Below, one piece after another: positions 28,083 to 37,375 of a DNA stretch of 58,965 bases. Position 1 is the stretch's first letter. Each line of letters opens with the position of its first letter. Both the position numbers and the translations under genes were made by a program. The stretch is from positions 1-58,965 of the forward strand of contig JAJTER010000043.1 of the NCBI GenBank assembly GCA_021299835.1. The letters run 5' to 3'. This DNA is from Saprospiraceae bacterium (lineage in GTDB: Bacteria > Bacteroidota > Bacteroidia > Chitinophagales > Saprospiraceae). The notes below the pieces were generated by a model. That model had not been told where the DNA came from. It made no database searches and saw nothing but the letters and a program-made list of their open reading frames with translations.

Positions 28083-28400
28083 TTAACTTTCTATCGTTGC
28101 ATTAATATTTTCTGTAAGTTCCTTAGAAATTGCATTCTTAGTGACGCGTATGTAAACCTTAGGTGATACTTCTAAAGTTACAATAGTGTCCTCAATCTTA
28201 GATATTCTACCAAGTATTCCACTACTTGTTACTACATCTTTGTTCTTGTCTAAGCTTTCTTGAAATAATTTTTGTTCCTTCTGACGTTTTGCTTGTGGTC
28301 GTATCATTAACAACCAAAATACTAGAAACATAGAAACAATGAAAATAAGGTTAATCCATGATGATGAACCTGTTGCGCTGGCTTGTAGTAAAAAAAACAT
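28083..28400 (-). CDS. yajC: Preprotein translocase subunit YajC
   Basis: Accessory subunit of the SecDF-YajC part of the Sec translocon in the inner membrane. The 105-residue protein has one membrane segment at about 15-33, then the hallmark LMIRPQAKRQKEQ and a cytosolic KNKDVVTSSGILGRISKIED region typical of YajC. It follows a DUF1573 gene by 18 bases on the same strand, an arrangement common in Bacteroidota. It ends at the bidirectional terminator. Confidence 0.95.
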   Translation of the reverse strand: MFFLLQASATGSSSWINLIFIVSMFLVFWLLMIRPQAKRQKEQKLFQESLDKNKDVVTSSGILGRISKIEDTIVTLEVSPKVYIRVTKNAISKELTENINATIES

Positions 28401-28418
28401 AGCTTTATGATTTATAAT

Positions 28419-28925
28419 TTAGTTTTTTGATGTGACAATTCCCTCTAAATATAGTAATGTTTCCACAGGAAATGTATTGGCTACCACCGTAATTAGTTTT
28501 CTCTGCTCATTTATCTTACCCTCACTATTAAATTTAACTTTTATCAACCCTCCCCTACCTGGTTCAATCATACTACTTGGCCATTCCGGCACCGTACAAC
28601 CACAAGTACCATAAACATCTAATATATATAGTGGATATCTTCCTGTATTCGTAAATCGATATACTTTTTCAACTATTTCGCCTTCTTTTATCTTGCCAAA
28701 TGAAATAATGGTCTCTTCAAAAGCTATTTTCGCCACTTTTGAAGTATCTAATCCTTGCTCACCCAATGGATTTCTAATAATTTCAGAGGGAGTTAGTTCC
28801 CTACCTAACCTTATTTCTTCCACCCTTTTTCTACTCTTCTCATTTTCATCATTTTTATGGCATCCAACTATGCATAAAACCAATAAAAAAGAAAAACACA
28901 ACCAAATTTTACTCATTCCTTTCAT
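28419..28925 (-). CDS. DUF1573 lipoprotein
   Basis: Predicted envelope lipoprotein of 168 residues; a hydrophobic N-terminus ends in the lipobox CIVGC at about residue 22. The rest is one DUF1573 beta-sandwich (ASPM/SPD2/Hydin-like Ig fold), with ETIISFGKIKEGEIVEKVYRF (short parts: FGKIKEGE, VYRFTNTG) and GTCGCTVPEWP, the latter a conserved family motif. The role is unknown; linkage to yajC suggests shared expression, not function. The start lies nine bases after a TAnnTTTG element. Confidence 0.88.
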   Translation of the reverse strand: MKGMSKIWLCFSFLLVLCIVGCHKNDENEKSRKRVEEIRLGRELTPSEIIRNPLGEQGLDTSKVAKIAFEETIISFGKIKEGEIVEKVYRFTNTGRYPLYILDVYGTCGCTVPEWPSSMIEPGRGGLIKVKFNSEGKINEQRKLITVVANTFPVETLLYLEGIVTSKN

Positions 28926-28934
28926 TTAATTTTG

Positions 28935-28942
28935 CAAAAATA
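28935..28942 (-). promoter_or_regulatory. Candidate -7 element for DUF1573-yajC
   Basis: On the minus strand TATTTTTG matches TAnnTTTG nine bases before the ATG, again implying a very short leader, as at smc. Confidence 0.35.
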
Positions 28943-29019
28943 AGGATTTTGTAACAATGAATTTCAGTTCCTTATTAATTACTATATTTTTTTATAATCT
29001 TTGGGGATAAATCCTTACT

Positions 29020-30795
29020 ATGATTCATAAATATGCTATGGGAATTATTGGAAATGGTTCCTGGTTAGCACTCATAAATGATTTTGGAAATGTTTCCTGG
29101 CTCTGTTGGCCTCATTTTGATAGCAGCTTTCTTTTTGGAAATCTACTGGATAAAAATAATGGTGGTAATTTTCAAATTCAACCGCAATCTGAAATTATTT
29201 CTACCTCTCAGAAATACCTTAATGACACAAATATTTTAATAACTACCATAGAAACCAAAGATGGTAGATTCGAAATAAATGATTTCGCTCCAATATATTA
29301 CAGCCCATCAGATCTAATTAGACCTCATATTTTTATAAGAAAAATCATCCCAAAAAAAGGAACTAATTTAATTAAAATTGAGTGCTCCCCTACTTATAAT
29401 TATGGCGGGTATCAATGTAGCTCCAACATAAAAGAAGATTGCATACATTTTAATTTGTTGGATGAAGATCTATTTCTTTACAGTTCAAAGACTGAAATTT
29501 TAAGTGATTTATCCGCTTATTTTATTTTAAATGAGCCTATTTATCTGATTATAACGAATGAAAATCATAAGTGGTATGATATAAAATATAAAGCAGAAAA
29601 TTTATTATTTAAGACAAAAGATTACTGGGAAACATGGGTTAAGAATTTAACCATTCCACCATTATTCAGTAAGGAAATAATCCGATCAGCCTTAACTTTA
29701 AATCTACATGTTTTTAATACAGGTGCAACTATAGCTGCTGCTACTACCTCTTTACCAGAATTTCTTGGTTCAACACGAAATTGGGATTATCGATTCTGCT
29801 GGATGAGAGATAGTTATTATACTCTATTAGCATTTTTCCTTTTAGATAATGAGGAGGTAATAATAAATTATACCCAATTTCTAGCTCTCATCAATGAAAA
29901 ATATAAGGAAAGATGGCCGCCTTTACATCCAATATCCTTAGATAAGGATCCCAACGAATTTGAATTAAATTTACCTGGTTATTTAAATGAAAAACCAGTA
30001 AGAATTGGAAACCAAGCCTTTGAACACATTCAAAATGATATATATGGTCAGGTAATCACCACACTTCTCCCCTACTTTACCAATGACAAAATTGCTTTTG
30101 ACCTTAGAAAAAAATATCTGCCAATCATATTTAATATGTTAAATATGATTGAAAAAACAATGGACGAACCAGACAACGGATTATGGGAATTCAGAGGTTT
30201 AAAACAATGTCACTGTTACACCTATTTATTTCATTGGGCAGGATGTAAATCTGCTTTAAAAATAGCTGACTTATTTAACGATGAAAATATACTAGATTTA
30301 GCTTCTAAAAATTTGCCAAAGGCCATCGAAAAAATTGAAAATTGTTATGACCATGAAACAGGGCTTTATTATCAGGCCATAGGAAATAAAAATCTAGATG
30401 CCAGTTTACTTCAGCTTATAACTATGCATTATTTGAAACCAGATGATCCAAAAGCAAAACGATTACTTTCAACTTTGGAGGAGGCATTATCTGCAGAAAA
30501 TGGACTTTTTTATAGATATTTACATCAGGACGATTTTGGTACTCCTGACGCTACCTTTTTAATTTGTGCCTTTTGGTACATCGAGGCTTTAGCTATTATG
30601 GATAATAAAGACAAGGCCATTTCTAATTTGACTAAAATATTAAATTATGGCAACCACTTAAATTTATTTAGTGAGGACGTCCACGCTAAAACAGGTAGTC
30701 AATGGGGGAATTTCCCACAAACATATTCTCATGCCGGACTGATTCAAGCGGTAAATGCTATACATAATCCTTATTATATTCCATTATATATATGA
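29020..30795 (+). CDS. Glycoside hydrolase family 15 protein
   Basis: Glucoamylase/trehalase-type (alpha/alpha)6-barrel enzyme of 591 residues without a signal peptide, so probably cytosolic. The N-terminal beta domain starts with MGIIGNGSWLALINDFG and WLCWPHFDSSFLFG, the usual GH15 opening. The catalytic domain has STRNWDYRFCWMRDSYY near 255 and a late SQWGNFPQTYSHAG near 565, a region that carries a catalytic Glu in many members but reads without an obvious Glu here. Bacterial GH15 proteins of this form act on trehalose, maltodextrins or dextran; the substrate is open. aroK overlaps its stop by four bases. Confidence 0.9.
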   Translation: MIHKYAMGIIGNGSWLALINDFGNVSWLCWPHFDSSFLFGNLLDKNNGGNFQIQPQSEIISTSQKYLNDTNILITTIETKDGRFEINDFAPIYYSPSDLIRPHIFIRKIIPKKGTNLIKIECSPTYNYGGYQCSSNIKEDCIHFNLLDEDLFLYSSKTEILSDLSAYFILNEPIYLIITNENHKWYDIKYKAENLLFKTKDYWETWVKNLTIPPLFSKEIIRSALTLNLHVFNTGATIAAATTSLPEFLGSTRNWDYRFCWMRDSYYTLLAFFLLDNEEVIINYTQFLALINEKYKERWPPLHPISLDKDPNEFELNLPGYLNEKPVRIGNQAFEHIQNDIYGQVITTLLPYFTNDKIAFDLRKKYLPIIFNMLNMIEKTMDEPDNGLWEFRGLKQCHCYTYLFHWAGCKSALKIADLFNDENILDLASKNLPKAIEKIENCYDHETGLYYQAIGNKNLDASLLQLITMHYLKPDDPKAKRLLSTLEEALSAENGLFYRYLHQDDFGTPDATFLICAFWYIEALAIMDNKDKAISNLTKILNYGNHLNLFSEDVHAKTGSQWGNFPQTYSHAGLIQAVNAIHNPYYIPLYI

Positions 30796-31322
30796 AAAAT
30801 ATTTACCTCCTGGGTTTTATGGGGTCCGGAAAATCTTACTTAGGTAAATGCTTGTCCGAAAAGTTTAATTTAAATTTTCTAGACCTTGATCAATTAATTG
30901 AAGATTCTACACAATTAAGTATTCCACAAATTTTTAGTAGTATCGGCGAAGAAGGATTTAGGGAACAAGAAGCAAACCTTTTAAGAAAAACAACTGATTT
31001 TAATCAATACATCATATCCTGTGGTGGGGGAACCCCATGTTTCCATGATAATATGAAATGGATAAAAGACCATGGAATATCCATTTATCTAAAAACATCA
31101 GAGCCATTATTATTTAAAAGACTAAATAATCAAAAAACAGGAAGACCATTAATAAGCAGTATGTCAGATGACGACCTTAGACATTTCATTTCAATAAAAA
31201 TTAGTGAAAGAGAAAAATTCTACGAGCAGGCAGATTACCTATACCTTCAATGGGAAGATAATAAAACGCTTATTGATTTAGAAAAATTTATAGCAGATAA
31301 ATTACAAAGAAGTAGGTCCTAA
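30792..31322 (+). CDS. aroK: Shikimate kinase
   Basis: Phosphorylates shikimate at the 3-hydroxyl with ATP in the chorismate pathway. The 176 residues show Walker A GFMGSGKS, the shikimate-binding FLDLDQLIE and FREQEANLL, the CGGGTP loop, and the lid-region Arg in KTGRPLI. Its ATG overlaps the GH15 stop in an ATGA arrangement, so translation is likely coupled. The 3' end overlaps the convergent barrel gene by 21 bases. Confidence 0.95.
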   Translation: MKNIYLLGFMGSGKSYLGKCLSEKFNLNFLDLDQLIEDSTQLSIPQIFSSIGEEGFREQEANLLRKTTDFNQYIISCGGGTPCFHDNMKWIKDHGISIYLKTSEPLLFKRLNNQKTGRPLISSMSDDDLRHFISIKISEREKFYEQADYLYLQWEDNKTLIDLEKFIADKLQRSRS

Positions 31323-32501
31323 AATAATTCTGGGACCAAGCCATTTTCCATCATATCTTCCTGACACAATTTCTAAGCGGAAATTTTTTAATATATTATC
31401 TAAAGCGTATCCCATTTCTAAATATGGTTTCAATTTATCAGTAAAAGCAATATTGATGAAGAGGTTTTCTGGTATATTCGACTTTTTAAATACAGTTAAT
31501 CTACTCAATAAAAAATTATCCGTTTGTATTTGAAGATGCAATCGATGAAAATAATTATTTGTACTGAATTCATAGTAAGGTAAAAGTCTGAAAGTAGAAA
31601 TAATAGGATGAAGGGTTTTCAGAGTTCTTCCGGTTGGAAAATGGTAAAAATCATTAAAATGAAGAAATTCTTGTTGTATAAATTTACCTGATGATAAGTT
31701 CATGTCCAATCTTCCTAATTTATTTATTACGAAAGATTGAGATAAATCCATTTCCAAATAATCAAAATTAGACTCACTTTTCATATAACCAGATAATCCC
31801 TTCTTATAAGTAAGAGTGAAAAACGATAGATATGACAAAGAAAAGGAATTAATAAACGCCTTATCATTCAAATTAAATGATTCTAAGGGTTCATTGCGCT
31901 TGAAATTCCAACGCTGGAATGAATGATTATCAAGATAGGTTCTATCGGAAAACTCAGAAGATGCCTGTAAAATAAATTTGGAAAAAACAGTTTGCTTTAA
32001 TTGAATCTTAAAAAATTTCTTTTCAATAAACAACAACGGATTTACTCCGTCAAAAACATTTATGATAGAAATAATTTGTTCATTTTTTATGAATGGTTGA
32101 TTAACCTGTGTTAAAAAATTTCCCCCAGAAAATAAGAGTTGGATTGACTTAAAATTATCTTTATAGATAAAAGCTGATAATTCAGCAACAGCATATAACG
32201 CTTTCCTTTGAATTGCATACCTTGGTTTTAATGAAAACTCCACCGGTTTATCATAATTGAACCTGGTTGTAAATCCAGTTTGCAACAAAAAACCATCTAT
32301 AGGATTAAAAAGGGGAACATTAGAAATTGGAGATAAACTGATATCCCAATGATTGTTAACCCTTATATGTACGGAGTCTAAAAATACCCCTGGAAAGGAA
32401 TCAATAGGTACAAGTGGTCTTGACAAAGAAGTATTTGCGTACAACAAATTAAGATTAAGGTTAATGGCTAGAAAGAGACCAAACAACCTTAATTTTAACA
32501 T
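31302..32501 (-). CDS. Probable outer-membrane beta-barrel, DUF5686-like
   Basis: The ATG at 32501 gives 399 residues and a clean signal peptide ending near LLYA; an in-frame TTG four codons earlier is less likely. The rest is rich in alternating beta strands. The C-terminal 150 residues resemble the end of the DUF5686 family: HFNDFYHFPTGRTL, then LLPYYEFSTNNYFH, then KPYLEMGYALDNI and FRLEIVSG. Typical DUF5686 proteins are about twice as long with an N-terminal CarboxypepD_reg-like domain, absent here. Function unknown. It follows the SDR gene by 12 bases and overlaps aroK at its 3' end. Confidence 0.65.
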   Translation of the reverse strand: MLKLRLFGLFLAINLNLNLLYANTSLSRPLVPIDSFPGVFLDSVHIRVNNHWDISLSPISNVPLFNPIDGFLLQTGFTTRFNYDKPVEFSLKPRYAIQRKALYAVAELSAFIYKDNFKSIQLLFSGGNFLTQVNQPFIKNEQIISIINVFDGVNPLLFIEKKFFKIQLKQTVFSKFILQASSEFSDRTYLDNHSFQRWNFKRNEPLESFNLNDKAFINSFSLSYLSFFTLTYKKGLSGYMKSESNFDYLEMDLSQSFVINKLGRLDMNLSSGKFIQQEFLHFNDFYHFPTGRTLKTLHPIISTFRLLPYYEFSTNNYFHRLHLQIQTDNFLLSRLTVFKKSNIPENLFINIAFTDKLKPYLEMGYALDNILKNFRLEIVSGRYDGKWLGPRIILGPTSL

Positions 32502-32513
32502 ATTGAATACCAA

Positions 32514-33233
32514 TTAAATGGCTTGATGATTAAATGGTTGAATAACCATTTCAGAAACTACAGCAGAAGTAGGTTGCTGACAGAGAAACCAAATAGATTT
32601 TGCTGCTTCTTTTACTGCAATCATCTTATCTCGTTGAACTTTCAAGTCTATATTATCCCAGAATGGTGAATCAACACCCCCCATATAGATATTAGTTATT
32701 CTTATTTCAGTTCTTTTTAATTCTTCTCTAAGAGACTTTAACATACCGTTTAAGCCATATTTTGACGCTGCATAAGCGGCGGCACCTGCCATAGGCGTTT
32801 TACCTAAGACACCAGGGATATTGATGATAAGTCCTTTCTTTTGCTCTTTCATTTTTGGCAGAACCGCTTGAATCAAACTGAAAGCCCCCACAAGATTTAC
32901 ATCGAGAGAATCTTTAAAATCTTGAATACTTAATGATTCAAAAGATTTAATAATACCAATACCCGCTGCGTTTATGAGTATATCAATAGGGGCACCTGTC
33001 ATAGATTGGATCTCTTCAACCATAAGATGGATACTTTCTGTATTTTTAAGATCAATAACAAATCTATTTTTAACAGGAATACCTATTGAGCTACAAATAG
33101 TGTTAAGACCTTCGGCATTTCTTCCGGCAACAAAAACTTTAGCCCCTGACTGATGTAAAAGTTTACATGTTTCTGCCCCTATGCCGCCCGTTCCACCAAC
33201 GACAAGAACGATTTTATTTAATAAAGTTTCCAT
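32514..33233 (-). CDS. SDR-family oxidoreductase lacking the catalytic Ser
   Basis: Short-chain dehydrogenase/reductase of 239 residues with the cofactor motif GGTGGIG at 13-19, NAAG at 88-91 and the catalytic Y154-x3-K158. The residue 13 before the Tyr, normally the catalytic Ser, is G141 (INIPGVLG in place of INxSSxxG). The gene abuts folE (TAAATG), so a pterin-linked role such as a dihydropterin reductase is possible but only inferred. Activity may be altered or lost. Confidence 0.88.
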   Translation of the reverse strand: METLLNKIVLVVGGTGGIGAETCKLLHQSGAKVFVAGRNAEGLNTICSSIGIPVKNRFVIDLKNTESIHLMVEEIQSMTGAPIDILINAAGIGIIKSFESLSIQDFKDSLDVNLVGAFSLIQAVLPKMKEQKKGLIINIPGVLGKTPMAGAAAYAASKYGLNGMLKSLREELKRTEIRITNIYMGGVDSPFWDNIDLKVQRDKMIAVKEAAKSIWFLCQQPTSAVVSEMVIQPFNHQAI

Positions 33234-33965
33234 TTAAATTTTCGTTTGAATAGATTGATAGAAAGCATGTCTTACATTTTCTTTCTTGAAATCACCACCA
33301 AAATCAGATGTTACCGTGGTACATCCCTGATGTTCTATGCCTCTTGCCTGCACACAAAAATGAACAGCCTCAATGTAAACAGCTACACTGTCCGTCTCAA
33401 GAACCTGCCTTAATGTTTCGGCTATTTGTCTGGTTAATCTTTCCTGAACCTGTGGACGTCTGCTGTAATAATCGACAATCCTGTTTAATTTAGATAAACC
33501 GATAACTTTATCCCCTGGTTTGTAAGCGATATGGGCTTTTCCGATAATTGGTAAAAAGTGATGTTCACAAAAAGACTGAACGGTAATATTTTTTTCTAGC
33601 AAAACCTCTTTATAGCCAAATTTATTCTCAAAAAGAGACATATCTGGCATATTTTTAGGGATTAAGCCACTAAATATTTCTTTAACGAACATCTTTGCTA
33701 CTCTACCTGGAGTACCTTTAAGAGAATCATCAGAAAGATCCATGCCTAAAGTTTCCATAATTTCCTTAAAATGGTGTTGAATTTTCACCATTTTTTCAGC
33801 ATCTGATTTATTTAAATATTCAGTATTTACAGGTGTTTCTATCGAAGTAGTTTGGTGGGAATCTCCCAGTTCATCTAACCAAATACTCTCATCAACGAGG
33901 TAAGGATGATTTGTTCCATTTTTCTTTAGAGGTTCATTCAGATTTTTTAAATCCTGATCGATCAT
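33234..33965 (-). CDS. folE: GTP cyclohydrolase I (FolE type)
   Basis: Converts GTP to 7,8-dihydroneopterin triphosphate, the first step to folate and other pterins. The homology spans about 56-243. Zinc ligands are visible: C133 and H136 in SFCEHHFLP and C204 in [30 protein letters not shown], shown in parts as GLSKLNRIV and [10 protein letters not shown], is typical of the family. The N-terminal 55 residues are a polar extension without known motif. The SDR gene follows without a gap. The 147 bases to lpd hold a palindrome at 34019-34034. Confidence 0.95.
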   Translation of the reverse strand: MIDQDLKNLNEPLKKNGTNHPYLVDESIWLDELGDSHQTTSIETPVNTEYLNKSDAEKMVKIQHHFKEIMETLGMDLSDDSLKGTPGRVAKMFVKEIFSGLIPKNMPDMSLFENKFGYKEVLLEKNITVQSFCEHHFLPIIGKAHIAYKPGDKVIGLSKLNRIVDYYSRRPQVQERLTRQIAETLRQVLETDSVAVYIEAVHFCVQARGIEHQGCTTVTSDFGGDFKKENVRHAFYQSIQTKI

Positions 33966-34018
33966 TTTTGGACTTTTAAGAAATGATAAAAATAGAAAAC
34001 ATTCACTTCTTATAAAGG

Positions 34019-34034
34019 TTCATAATGTTATGAA
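34019..34034. promoter_or_regulatory. Palindrome between folE and lpd
   Basis: TTCATAA-TG-TTATGAA is a perfect dyad with 7-base arms, 30 bases upstream of the lpd -7 element and 53 bases upstream of folE. Its form suits a binding site for a dimeric regulator; the regulator is unknown. Confidence 0.4.
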
Positions 34035-34064
34035 AGGAAACTTAAATTATTAGTGTAGAGTCTT

Positions 34065-34072
34065 TATATTTG
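34065..34072 (+). promoter_or_regulatory. Candidate -7 element for lpd
   Basis: TATATTTG matches TAnnTTTG exactly and lies 40 bases before the lpd ATG. A -33 TTG is not clear. Confidence 0.4.
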
Positions 34073-34112
34073 CAAAATATTTTACTGAACAGAAAATTTC
34101 AAAAACAGATTA

Positions 34113-35510
34113 ATGAAATACGATTTAATTATCATTGGTACAGGTCCAGGCGGCTACGTTGCTGCTATCAGAGCTTCACAACTTGGCATGAATGTAGCTG
34201 TAGTTGAACGAGAAAACCTTGGAGGTATTTGTTTAAACTGGGGATGTATTCCTACAAAAGCCTTATTAAAGAGTGCACAGGTATTTGAATATGTACAACA
34301 TGCTTCGGACTATGGCATTCAACTAAATGAAGCTAAAGCTGATTTTCCCGCAATGATCAAAAGGTCCAGAGGGGTTGCCGACGGTATGAGTAAAGGAATA
34401 CAATTTTTATTAAAGAAAAATAAAATCACCGTTTTAACAGGTGACGGAAGTTTAGTTTCTGCTAATACAGTCAGTGTAACTGATGCTAGCGGAAAGGCTA
34501 CCAATTATGAGGCAAAAAATATAATTTTAGCCACTGGAGGAAGAGCTAAAGCATTACCTAATGTACCCATTGACGGAGAAAAAGTAATAGAATATAGAAA
34601 AGCCATGACATTACCAACTCAACCAAAAAGATTGGTAGTTATTGGAGGGGGCGCTATTGGCGTTGAATTCGCTTATTTTTATCATACCATCGGTACCGAA
34701 GTTACGTTAGTTGAATTTCTTGAACAAGGAATGTTACCACGTGAGGATGCAGAAATATCAAAGGAAATTTCTAAAATCTATTCAAAAAAAGGAATCAAAG
34801 TACTTGGAAACACGTCAGTAGAATCAGTAGATACGAAGGGAAAAGAAGTTTTAGTAAAAGTTAAGGATAGAAAAACTGGAAACTTTTCTGAAATTGCTTG
34901 TGATATTGTTCTTTCTGCTGCAGGGGTAATGCCTAATATTGAAAATATTGGCTTAGAAAAGGTAGGTATTATCCTTGAAAAGGGCTTAGTAAAAGTAGAT
35001 GAATTCTACCGAACTAATATACCAGGCGTATATGCCATTGGTGATATTACAGGAGGTCCCGCTTTAGCCCACGTAGCAAGTGCAGAAGGCATCACCTGTG
35101 TGGAGAAAATGGCAGGACATCATCCGGAACCTATTGATTACCAAAATATTCCATCTTGTACCTATTGTGTACCTGAAGTGGCTTCCGTGGGTATGACAGA
35201 AGAAGCGGCCAAAGAAGCAGGTTACAAGCTAAAAATTGGTAAATTTCCTTTCTCTGCTTCAGGTAAAGCCTCAGCTGCAGGTGATAAAAGTGGATTTGTA
35301 AAACTTATTTTTGACGAAAAATATGGGGAACTTTTGGGTGCCCATTTAATAGGACAAAATGTTACAGAGATGGTAGCAGAACTTGTTTCCATAAGAAAAT
35401 TAGAGACAACGGGTCATGAAATTATTAAAACCATTCATCCTCACCCTACCATGAGTGAAGCGATTATGGAAGCTGCTGCGGCCGCCTATGGTGAGGTGAT
35501 TCACTTATAA
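34113..35510 (+). CDS. lpd: Dihydrolipoyl dehydrogenase (E3)
   Basis: Flavoenzyme that reoxidises dihydrolipoamide in 2-oxo-acid dehydrogenase complexes and the glycine cleavage system, using NAD. FAD-binding IIGTGPGGYVAA is at 7-18 and the redox disulfide is C40/C45 in GGICLNWGCIPTK. NAD-binding VVIGGGAIGVEFAY lies in the middle and the C-terminal HPHPTMSEAIMEA carries the catalytic His-Glu pair. The length of 465 residues is normal. It has its own candidate promoter and a strong terminator. pdhB, a possible partner, is 22 kb away. Confidence 0.97.
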   Translation: MKYDLIIIGTGPGGYVAAIRASQLGMNVAVVERENLGGICLNWGCIPTKALLKSAQVFEYVQHASDYGIQLNEAKADFPAMIKRSRGVADGMSKGIQFLLKKNKITVLTGDGSLVSANTVSVTDASGKATNYEAKNIILATGGRAKALPNVPIDGEKVIEYRKAMTLPTQPKRLVVIGGGAIGVEFAYFYHTIGTEVTLVEFLEQGMLPREDAEISKEISKIYSKKGIKVLGNTSVESVDTKGKEVLVKVKDRKTGNFSEIACDIVLSAAGVMPNIENIGLEKVGIILEKGLVKVDEFYRTNIPGVYAIGDITGGPALAHVASAEGITCVEKMAGHHPEPIDYQNIPSCTYCVPEVASVGMTEEAAKEAGYKLKIGKFPFSASGKASAAGDKSGFVKLIFDEKYGELLGAHLIGQNVTEMVAELVSIRKLETTGHEIIKTIHPHPTMSEAIMEAAAAAYGEVIHL

Positions 35511-35534
35511 TCTATTAATTTGTTATTTATTTAG

Positions 35535-35572
35535 AGAAACGCTTTGATAACTGTCAAAGCGTTTCTTTTTTT
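35535..35572 (+). terminator. Intrinsic terminator after lpd
   Basis: AGAAACGCTTTGA and TCAAAGCGTTTCT form a perfect 13-base stem with a 6-base loop, followed by a run of T, the textbook form of a rho-independent terminator. Confidence 0.92.
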
Positions 35573-35630
35573 AAGGAAAATTCCTTACTATTGATTGTAA
35601 TTGTTTGTTAAATATTAACCATTTCAATGT

Positions 35631-37319
35631 ATGAATGAATTAACCTTATTGGATTGGGTAATTTTCGTGTCCTACGGTGTATTAATAATGTCCATTGGAT
35701 TATGGGTATCCAGGGATAAAAAAGGACATGAAAAGAATTCCGAAGATTATTTTTTGGCGGGTAAATCACTCCCATGGTGGGCCATTGGCGCTAGTTTAAT
35801 TGCAGCCAATATTTCCGCTGAACAGTTTATTGGTATGTCAGGTTCAGGCTTTGCTATAGGTTTAGCCATTGCTTCTTATGAATGGATGGCTGCGCTGACA
35901 TTATTAATAGTTGGAAAATACTTTCTTCCTATTTTTATCGAAAAAGGTCTTTATACCATTCCGGAATTTATAGAAAAACGCTTCAGCACCCAGCTAAAAA
36001 CTATTCTGGCCCTTTTTTGGCTTGCTTTATTCGTGTTTGTCAATCTCACAGCCGTATTGTTTTTAGGCGCAAAGGCATTAGATACTATTATGGGTAATGG
36101 AGATGGTTCATTATTTATGATTAGTATTATTGGTCTTGGATTATTTGCAGCTTCTTACTCCCTTTGGGGTGGATTATCCGCCGTAGCATGGACTGATGTT
36201 GTTCAAGTAGTTTTGCTAATCATTGGAGGTATGGTAACTTCCATTATAGGTTTACAACAACTTACCCCAGATGGAGGAATTATAGATGGCTTAAACCATT
36301 TAGTTACCGTTGCCCCTGAAAAATTTTCCATGATCATTTCTAAGGGTGAAATAATAACACCCGATGGAAAAGATGCTTGGTGGGATTTACCAGGAATAGC
36401 CGTTTTAGTGGGCGGAATGTGGGTTGCAAACTTATATTACTGGGGATTTAATCAATATATTATACAAAGAACCTTCGCAGCTAAATCTTTGAAAGAGGCG
36501 CAAAAGGGCATTGCTTTTGCCGCTTTCTTAAAAATGATTCTACCTTTTATTGTTGTTTTACCTGGAATCATTGCTTTTGTATTAAATGCCAGTCCTGAAG
36601 GTGTCCTTATTCCAGAAATGTTGGATCCTTCCTTTAAAAGACCTGATGGATCCATTATTAATGATAACGCAGCGCCATGGCTAATTCAAAAATTTGTACC
36701 TGCTGGAATGAAAGGGCTGGTATTAGCCGCTTTAGCTGCAGCTATTGTGTCATCACTGGCATCTATGCTAAATTCTACCGCCACCATTTTTACGATGGAC
36801 ATTTATAAACCTATTATAAATAAGTTGGCTACTGAAAAACAAATGGTTAATGTTGGACGTCTATCCGCTGCTATAGCTTTAATTATTGCCATCTTAATTG
36901 CACCTATGCTTGGGAACCTAGGTCAAGCCTTTCAATTCATTCAAGAATATACAGGTATCGTGAGTCCGGGTATTCTTGCTGTATTTGTAACTGGATTGTT
37001 TTGGAAGAAAACCAAAAACAAATCGGCCATTCTGGGTGTGATTGTCTCTATTCCCATAGCCATGTTTTTTAAGGTAGGTCCAAACGGTTGGTCTGATTCC
37101 CCCATTTTTGTGATTTTACCTTTCATGCATCAAATGATGATAACGTGTTTGGCTTCTATAGCTGTCATTGTTATTGCAAGTGAAATAGAAGGAAAAGGAC
37201 AACCTGATGAAAAGCAGATAATTTTAAAACCAGGCATATTTAAGACCTCTGAATCATTTAATATAAGTTCAGCTATCATCCTTTTGATCTTAGCCTTTAT
37301 TTATACCATTTTCTGGTAA
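35631..37319 (+). CDS. Sodium/solute symporter (SSS family, SGLT-like)
   Basis: Inner-membrane secondary transporter of 562 residues with about 13-14 hydrophobic helices. SEDYFLAGKSLPWWAIGAS and AANISAEQFIGMSGSGF (read as separate motifs YFLAGKSLPWW and ANISAEQFIGMSG) are typical of SGLT-like members that import sugars with Na+. FNQYIIQRTFAAKSLKEAQKG contains the family's NQY-IQR signature. Helices near the C-terminus are followed by a single last helix. Sugar transport is the best family guess; the substrate is not fixed by the sequence. Strong hairpins lie on both sides of the gene, so it is probably transcribed alone. Confidence 0.92.
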   Translation: MNELTLLDWVIFVSYGVLIMSIGLWVSRDKKGHEKNSEDYFLAGKSLPWWAIGASLIAANISAEQFIGMSGSGFAIGLAIASYEWMAALTLLIVGKYFLPIFIEKGLYTIPEFIEKRFSTQLKTILALFWLALFVFVNLTAVLFLGAKALDTIMGNGDGSLFMISIIGLGLFAASYSLWGGLSAVAWTDVVQVVLLIIGGMVTSIIGLQQLTPDGGIIDGLNHLVTVAPEKFSMIISKGEIITPDGKDAWWDLPGIAVLVGGMWVANLYYWGFNQYIIQRTFAAKSLKEAQKGIAFAAFLKMILPFIVVLPGIIAFVLNASPEGVLIPEMLDPSFKRPDGSIINDNAAPWLIQKFVPAGMKGLVLAALAAAIVSSLASMLNSTATIFTMDIYKPIINKLATEKQMVNVGRLSAAIALIIAILIAPMLGNLGQAFQFIQEYTGIVSPGILAVFVTGLFWKKTKNKSAILGVIVSIPIAMFFKVGPNGWSDSPIFVILPFMHQMMITCLASIAVIVIASEIEGKGQPDEKQIILKPGIFKTSESFNISSAIILLILAFIYTIFW

Positions 37320-37334
37320 TAGGCACTTTAAAGA

Positions 37335-37375
37335 AAACCTGGAGATGATAAAGTGAATTTATCATCTCCAGGTTT
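37335..37375. terminator. Bidirectional terminator between symporter and porP/sprF-like gene
   Basis: Perfect 18-base stem (AAACCTGGAGATGATAAA at 37335-37352 with its complement at 37358-37375) and a 5-base loop. It ends inside the stop codon of the minus-strand gene and likely serves both converging transcripts. Confidence 0.85.
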
